From Dactylonectria macrodidyma (lineage: Eukaryota; Ascomycota; Sordariomycetes; Hypocreales; Nectriaceae), in NCBI GenBank assembly GCA_020744425.1, contig JAGMUV010000006.1:2046001-2110000 (forward strand): DNA of 64,000 nucleotides, in the 5' to 3' direction. The notes beneath the pieces were generated by a model. That model had not been told where the DNA came from. It saw nothing but the letters and a program-made list of their open reading frames with translations, and searched no databases. Position numbers and translations under genes: made by a program. Positions 57,760 through 64,000 of the stretch are shown in pieces; within the stretch, counting starts at the first letter, position 1; each line of letters opens with the position of its first letter.

Positions 57760-59713
57760 GGTTGGCCAAGCCTTGGTCTCGGTCGGCGCTGTCAGTCCTA
57801 GGGGTCTCGAAGTGTCTCTTGCGGGCTGGGAAGAAGAATCCACAGTGTTGATGACGTTAAAACATGATTTCGAGCGGTGCTCGAGCGTCAGAGGAATGTT
57901 TGTCAGGTCGAGGTGCGCGTGGAGTATGAAGCCATCCAAGACAGCAGTGTCGGCGATGTTTCTGCTAGACAACTGGCAGGCAGGTGGTGATGGTATGGAG
58001 GCTGTATGGATGGGGAAGGTACAGAATAAGTTGGAAAATAAGATATGGTGAAGAGGAGGAGGGAGCACCAACAGAAAGTTGCGGTGTCGGAGATGCTAAA
58101 GTTGTCACCGTGCTCTGCGATGGCTCATGTTCCTGACAAGCAGCACAAAAATGTCAATAATGCACAAGAAAATGACCTGCGAGGGATAGCATCCGCCTGC
58201 GCAGCGGGGCCATTAACCTGTCAAATGCCGTAGTAAACAAACACCGGGCAACGGCCTAGCAACGGAGATAACTGTCCTGATTGGCCGTTGGTGCCACCCA
58301 TGTCCACTTTTTATCCGACCTCTTCCCTGTCGCTCTGTGAGTGTGCCCAATGTCATCAGGTCATGCGAATCAAGCGCAAACACAGTGACTTTCGCGTCGT
58401 TGGGGAAAGCTGCCAATCAGCCTGGTTGAACTGTGGTTGCTATATCCACTCTATTGTATGGTCGTGAGCCCCAGGAAGCCGGGGACACCCATCATCGACT
58501 CCGTCGGTCCATTCCGTGCAGCCGAAATCCAGAGCACAGGTGCTCTGTCAATGCCATGATACAGGGTGGGTGTTGGCCTCGCTCTGATACGTTTTTAGCA
58601 TCTGGTGAACAAGTTATGCACAATACATACTCAAATAGATTATCATTTTCAACATACAATAGATACAAGGCCAATGACGAGTAGGAAATACACGTATCGT
58701 AGCACAAGTTGGCTGAGGGATCCACATGTGAAACTTTGATGATGCTTGGTGTCTCCTCCACATTGTTGAATCACATTTTTTTGGGGGTTGGAGTGCTGTT
58801 GCCCATCCTACAAGAGATGAGACCTTTCAATACCTACATCATGAATCATCTTAGCCTTAACGCAAGCGGGCTCCAGTTCCCGCGACAGAAGCCATGGCAA
58901 CCTTAGTAGCGCGAATGACCTGGAAATCTCATTGCCAATGATTGACAATTGGAGCCAGACTCATCGGACTACTGGGATCGTCAACTGAGATGTCCTGCCA
59001 TTTCAAAATTGAAGCAATGTCAACAAAAAGAGATGGAAAATGCCCCTTGCATGACAATCGTCTAGCTGGATGGTGAACGACTCAGACGATGACGGGCGGG
59101 AATTGTGAGAATTTCCCCTTTCGTAAATGAAACATGACCGAAGCTAAGACCATTTCATTGTGTCCCGGGGTTATGTCAGAAACAGAGCTGGCTGAGACTG
59201 ACCAAACATTCCTCACTTCCGGATATTGGTAGCTCTTGACTGGGGGTAGGGAGGGCGTGCTGGCGCATTGTCGATCTGAGACATTAGGCATCATGGGTAT
59301 GACCCTGTTTGGTGTCGCATGCAAGCTATATGCCGTTTCCCTATGCATCTGTTACTGAAGCTACAATCTATCAATTGTAATCGAATTCGAGGAAGTGGAA
59401 TCGTTCATGATGAGCCTGGAAGCATAGATAAGTGTAGCTGTTTAGATATGAGGCAGCTACTGGGGTAGTTTTCACTTGGCGGGGGTTCATGAGGTCATCC
59501 GTGCTGGATGGGTCAACACCAATTAGCTAGTGCTCCTGACCCATCTTGGTCGCAATCAGAATCGTCCAAACTTTGACCTAGCCATCCCAACCTCAACCAC
59601 CCAACACCTCAAAACATACCCGCGACGGCCTCAATCACCTCGCTGCATCTCCCCCGACCACAGGCGAATCAACTTGTAGAGAAAGAACAGTTGCTGAAGC
59701 CTGAGCGGCCATC
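57760..59713. other. 2-kb divergent intergenic region
   Basis: Promoters of the IQGAP gene (-) and the RMD1-like gene (+). Moderately AT-rich between 58600 and 59450. No gene is supported. Confidence 0.5.
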
Positions 59714-61733
59714 ATGGCCTCCAAGCAGCGACCCCCATCTGTCTTGGTATTATCATGAGATTTGGCTTCCAAACCAACACATTCCATTTGCTGACGATAT
59801 CGCACAGGTAACGGACGCGAGGGAACGATCTAGCCAGCGACGTACTCTCCAGCGACAAGACACTGGAGCCGGTCTGCCCGGAACCCCAGCACCCATGAGA
59901 TACATGACGGTCGACAATGTTCTACAGTACAATACCCAGATCCCTTCTGGCCAGCCTCGCGGCCCACCAGTATCGATTCCTCGAACGCAATCTGCTTCGG
60001 CTAGCACACCGGGGACCCGAAGAGTCTCGACTGGTGGGCTTCCAAATGCGCAGTCACGGACCGGAAAGCCTATGCCTTCACGCACGACAAAAATCAGCGA
60101 GAAGCTTGTCCTCCTACCCGAAACCGACCAGAAAGATGATGACATCGACGAGGAGATTGAGAGCGAGTCCATCTTGGCAAGGAGGCTTCAAGATCAAGAA
60201 AATCGACCACTTAAAGATGAAGAGCTGGATGTTCTCAAGAAGAGAGGCGGAATTCGCGGGAAGAGTTACGCTGAGAGGTTGCCCAAGGTGCAGAGGACGG
60301 AAAAAGTCAGCAGGCTGACAGCCTATTGTACCGCGCAGGCATACAAGGTTAAGCCCACGGCCGAGTTCCTGCGCACGAAGCACGAGGCGAAAACTAAGCT
60401 ATACGACGACTGCCTGTATGTCATCTATGCCTTACCACTCCTGAATGGCAACGACGGGTACCGTGTCCGCAGCCGGCCTATTCTTAAGACGCCTGGCACG
60501 GGCAAGACTGTGCTTGACCTCGAGATTGAGCGCAGCGAACAGCGCGATCACCACCAAGGTTATTTCGAGGACGATGCCTACATGGGTACAAGCCCCAACC
60601 GTGTTTCTTCGACGCCCTCACCCTTCAGCGATCCTCTAGGTCCGCCCGAGGAACATGACAACCCTTTCCGTCACGACGATGACGTCTCGCAAATGAACCG
60701 ACTCGCCCCCGACACCAAGAACTTTGCTGAGATGTTTGTCTTCTCCTACGGCGTCGTTGTGTTCTGGAATTTTACCGAACATCAGGAGAAAGACATTCTG
60801 GCAGATCTCACTTTCGCCGACGCGGATGCCACCACTGAAGGTAACCCGAGCCTGCTCACGCGGCCGCTTGACCAGGACGACTATGAGACGGAAGAATTTC
60901 ACTTCGAATATAGCGCTGAAGTCAAGCGGCCGCGGGTCTTTAACGACATGATCACCCTCTTGCCGCGGTCCGACCACATGATCAAGCTCACCATCAGCCA
61001 TGCCATCGCCCAGAGCACCCGCCTGTGCTTCTTCGAAGAGCGCATGAGTGAGACTATGCTTGACGCCCAGGACGTCCCTAAGATGCTTGCTCTCACCGGA
61101 GAGCTTAACATGACGCGGACAGAGATTGTGCGGATGCTGGGACGTCTTTTTAAGAGCCGCGTAGACATCAACCTCTGTATGAACCCCCGTAATCATGCTC
61201 CCTATGAAAACTCTTGCTGACCTAAACTCGAAGCATCCAATATTCTTGACGTACCCAACTTCTTCTGGGACGCTGAGCCGACCCTACACCCTCTCTATGC
61301 CGCCGTAAGAGAGTATCTTGAAATTGACCCTCGCATCAAGGTCCTCAACGAGCGTTGTCGCGTCTTCCTCGATCTCGCCGAGATCCTCTCAGACTCCGTC
61401 GCCTCCGCCAAGATGAGTACCATTACCTGGATCATCATCGTCCTCATCGTCGTGAGCATCATGGTCACCGTCGCTGAGGTCGCTATCCGTTTCGGCATGC
61501 TCAGCAAGGCTAAAGCGTCTCCCTCTGTGCTTGTGGCTGCGCCTGTCATCGGCGGGGCGCCCGTCCACCAGGCCGTACCGTTACCAGCAAGCGATCTTGA
61601 GATGCTTGCTCGCACCCTCGGACTTGAGGCCAACGCCACCATTGATGACGTTCGACAGGGAATATGGGTCCTCCAGAAGGAAAGTATACGTGACGCTCCT
61701 GTCGTCCAGGGATCTTCTTACGATGACCTCTGA
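59714..61733 (+). CDS. RMD1: Rmd1/DUF155-family tail-anchored protein
   Basis: There are three exons: 59714-59746, 59808-61176 and 61234-61733, giving 633 residues. The first exon (MASKQRPPSVL) is joined to VTDARERSSQRRTLQ by a 61-bp intron with a CTGAC branch and CACAG acceptor. The unspliced frame has no ATG upstream, so the splice is needed. The N-terminal 190 residues are disordered. The DUF155 domain follows: LTAYCTAQAYKV, MFVFSYGVVVFWNF, DMITLLPRSDHMIKLTISHAIAQSTRLCFFEE, and after the second intron SNILDVPNFFWDAEPTLHPLY. A C-terminal membrane helix (TITWIIIVLIVVSIMVTVAEVAI) precedes a short acidic tail. The family includes yeast Rmd1/Rmd8/Sif2 and mitochondrial RMND1. Rmd1 is cytosolic/membrane-associated and needed for meiotic nuclear division; the mechanism is unclear. 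Confidence 0.9.
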
Positions 61734-62361
61734 TGCTCAGTGTCACTGCAACCTATCCGCCTCTTTTTCTTGTATTTGGTTTCTCGGCATAGCATGGCGC
61801 AAATGGATTTCTGGCGCTGGGTGATTGGTTGGGTTGGTTTCTTCCAGATTGTTACAACTCTGAATACAGTCGTATCTACTAGATCATGGGCGGTCAGCAT
61901 TCTTTAGGCCCACAGCCTCGACTCCTTAGCCAAATATTTAATACAAGCAATTCCTTTGTTGCATCTCCGGCACAAGCATGAAAAGCGACGGCACACGGAG
62001 ACACAGACATGGCATGATTGAAGTTACGTCTATTGTCTTTTAGAAATGCATAACCCTATCCTAAAAAAGTAAACAATTGGGTTTACTGAAAAACCGGGCA
62101 AAACATGAGCCTGCCTCTTTCCGAAAGCCATAGTTCCATGATCGTGACAAGAAACCCCCTTGATCCCTCATGCGCTCTGTTGAGCTGTCGGTAGGGATCG
62201 TCTTATAGATACAACAGTGATGAATGTGCTATCCTAGAGATCTGCGACAACCTTCAACGAGATCCTGGAAGCAAAACGCTTCAGAAGTGATTCCCCTCTC
62301 CGTCTCATCTATTAAGTCATTGATTATTAGAAGGAAGGAATTTTGTCTGAGCTGCTTGCCG
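61734..62361. other. Convergent 3' intergenic region
   Basis: This 628-bp stretch lies between the 3' ends of the RMD1-like and transporter genes. AT-rich, no gene seen. Confidence 0.5.
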
Positions 62362-63630
62362 TTACCGGCCGTTTTGCTCGATAGGCTTGTACGACGCCTC
62401 CTTGGCCTTCTTAGCCTTGTTATCCAGCTCGGCCTTGCTGTAAATAGCAGCACCGAGCATCGTCACTGCCATTCCGGCACCGTTCTGCATGTTGATGGTA
62501 ACATCGAAGAGAACAATGCCAAGGGCGACGGTCAAACACTGCTTGAGGTTACCGCACACCGTCATGGTGAGAGCGCCAGCAAGCTTGTTGGTGTTGAACG
62601 ACGAGATGTTGAGGAGTAGAGCAAGGAAACCGTTGCCAAAGAGGGAGGCCAGGGCGGGGGGCAAAGAGATATCGCCAGAGGAGATGAGCTTGCTGAAGCC
62701 ACTAACTTCGCCGGTGGCAGTGGCGCAGGCAAGAGCCTGGAGGGCGGCGAGAGGAGACATGCGCATGAGGAACTCGACGGGGGGGAGGGCGAGGGATCCG
62801 GTCATGAATCGGTTGGTGACGACAGTCTAGATTATAAAGTTAGAGACTGGGCGCAGCGCAGGAGGGAAATACATCTTACCTTGAGGGCAGCCAGAACAAC
62901 ACCGAGGATGGTGAGGAGGAAACCAGCATCAGAAAAGCTCATCTCGCCGAGGGTGGTCATGGCAGCGCCGACGATGAGGGGGAGGAGAGAGAGGTACGTC
63001 ATGGTGCTGTACGTGCGGCCATACCAGACACGGTAGATCAGGATGGTGAAGATCGGGCAGAGCATGCGCATGGTCTGGTAGAATGGAACGGAGACCATGG
63101 CCAGCGACAAGTTGGACACGGCAATGTTAGCAGTGAAAAGGGCGCTGAAAGCGACAAGAGCGAGGTTTTCACGGCGTCCCAGTCGCGATAGCTTGAAGTA
63201 TCCCATGTGCATCATGGCGTATGTGCCAACACTAGCAAAAGAGGCGTGCAGGAAAGTCAGCAGCCACGGGAAGTGGAACTGAGGCGCAACGTCAGCACTG
63301 GTTTCAGAATCATCTCCGTCTGCGTCAACCAAAGTAGGTTGAATCGGAGAGGTGCGACGCTAGAATGAGCGCCGCAGAGGGAATCCAACTTACCATGCCG
63401 AGAACTAGCTTGTTGTAGAGAGTCAAGAGTAGGGAAAAGAAAAAGTAGGTACCGAGCCAAGCGAACTTGACGGTGCTGGCGACAGAGTACTCGTGGTCAA
63501 GGTTCGGGTTCTTGGGAGGCTCGGCGCGACCGGCATCGTTCTCAAGATCGCCATGTTCGCGCTTGCTTTCGAGCTCCCTCTCCTCAGCAGTGAGGAGCGG
63601 CATAGGCTCCTCGGAGTTGCGGTGGGCCAT
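62362..63630 (-). CDS. Triose-phosphate/nucleotide-sugar transporter family (TPT, DMT superfamily) protein
   Basis: There are three exons: 63630-63394, 63278-62880 and 62826-62362, giving 366 residues, all phase 0. The N-terminal 45 residues are acidic and cytosolic. About ten membrane helices follow, starting FAWLGTYFFFSLLLTLYNKLVLG, the LTLYNK motif typical of TPT/SLC35 proteins. Other family blocks are FHFPWLLTFLHA, FSALFTANIAVSNLSL, SVPFYQTMRMLCPIFT and NTNKLAGALTMTVCGNLKQ. The C-terminus is Lys-rich (ELDNKAKKAKEASYKPIEQNGR), compatible with Golgi/ER retention. It probably transports a nucleotide-sugar or phosphorylated sugar across Golgi or ER membranes; the substrate is not predictable. 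Confidence 0.9.
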
Positions 63631-64000
63631 AGCGATGGTGCTGCGCTGTTGTGCGAGTGATTGATTGCAGGGTTGGATGGTGGTGGGATAGGATCGTGCA
63701 GTCGTTTTTATTGTCGTCAGACGTGAAGCATGCTGTGGTTATCACCAATCGAATAGAATCGAGCAGAAATCCTCAACAGTGCCGCTTTCCCAAGATAGGT
63801 AATTAGGGATGCGGCGGGTGAAGATTAATCGTCGCGGTGAAGTAGGTGGATGTTGGAGGGAAAGTTGGAGATTGGAGACGAGGCCAAGTCGAGAAAAAAG
63901 GGCCGGGCGAGGAAGTGGCTGAAGCGAGTGGTTGGATCAGGGGAATCGCACGCAACACGCAACAAGCACACGGTTTGCCAAGATGCGATGCACAGGAGCA
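63631..64000 (-). promoter_or_regulatory. Upstream region of the TPT-family transporter
   Basis: No gene is seen up to the window edge. This is presumed promoter and leader sequence of the transporter gene. Confidence 0.4.

Noticed and set aside
57760..58071. N-terminal extension of IQGAP to 58071
   Set aside because: No conserved sequence; the ATG at 57759 gives a typical disordered start.

Overview
The window is a piece of nuclear chromosome from a filamentous ascomycete, most likely a Sordariomycete and plausibly Hypocreales. The evidence is many short introns (about 50-60 bp) with GTRNGT-type donors and CTAAC/CTGAC branch points, gene spacing of roughly 3 kb, CT-rich leaders, and recognisable fungal orthologues (Sds22, xylose reductase, Psr1, Sbh1, Rpp1/p30, Med8, choline sulfatase, IQGAP/Rng2, Rmd1). 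The lineage is inferred from gene style and content and was not tested by database search. I see 21 protein-coding loci, one cut by the left edge. I saw no convincing tRNA, rRNA, transposon or CRISPR array, and there is no biosynthetic gene cluster.

Layout. 0-4.4 kb: 5' part of a Bem46-like alpha/beta hydrolase (-), the PP1 regulator SDS22 (+), and a D-xylose reductase (-). 4.3-7 kb: gene-poor. 7-11.7 kb: a 935-residue kinase-like protein with a long disordered tail (+), convergent with a single-pass membrane glycoprotein carrying a PPPY motif (-). 13.8-16.5 kb: peroxisomal ABC half-transporter (-). 16.5-20.2 kb: intergenic plus the 5' leader of a Psr1-type phosphatase (+, 20.2-21.8 kb). 23 kb: Sec61-beta (+), whose first coding exon is only the ATG. 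25.1-29.2 kb: a 1302-residue sterol-glucosyltransferase-like protein with a VPS13-like glycine-rich segment and a C-terminal array of ubiquitin-interacting-motif-like helices (+). 29.5-32.5 kb: a small membrane protein (-) and a zinc-ribbon protein (-). 32.5-35.2 kb: RNase P subunit p30 (+), then a secreted Ser/Thr-rich protein with repeat-encoding mini-exons (-). 37.3-39.4 kb: DUF1295 reductase-like membrane protein (+) and GFA-family protein (-). 40.7-47.2 kb: F-box/2EXR-type protein, MED8 and choline sulfatase (all -). 47.2-52.4 kb: a 5.2-kb gap without a convincing gene. 52.4-57.8 kb: IQGAP (-). 59.7-61.7 kb: RMD1/DUF155 protein (+). 62.4-63.6 kb: triose-phosphate/nucleotide-sugar transporter family protein (-).

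Most genes are independent housekeeping functions: PP1 control, ER translocation, RNase P, Mediator, cytokinesis, peroxisomal lipid import. Exon models were assembled by hand by matching splice sites, phase and conserved protein sequence. Where total coding length divides by three and the protein reads through conserved blocks, confidence is high. N-termini without conserved anchors are flagged. The most noteworthy object is the glucosyltransferase-UIM fusion. Secondary items are the kinase-like scaffold with a PP1-docking RVxF motif and the mini-exon-encoded repeat protein.
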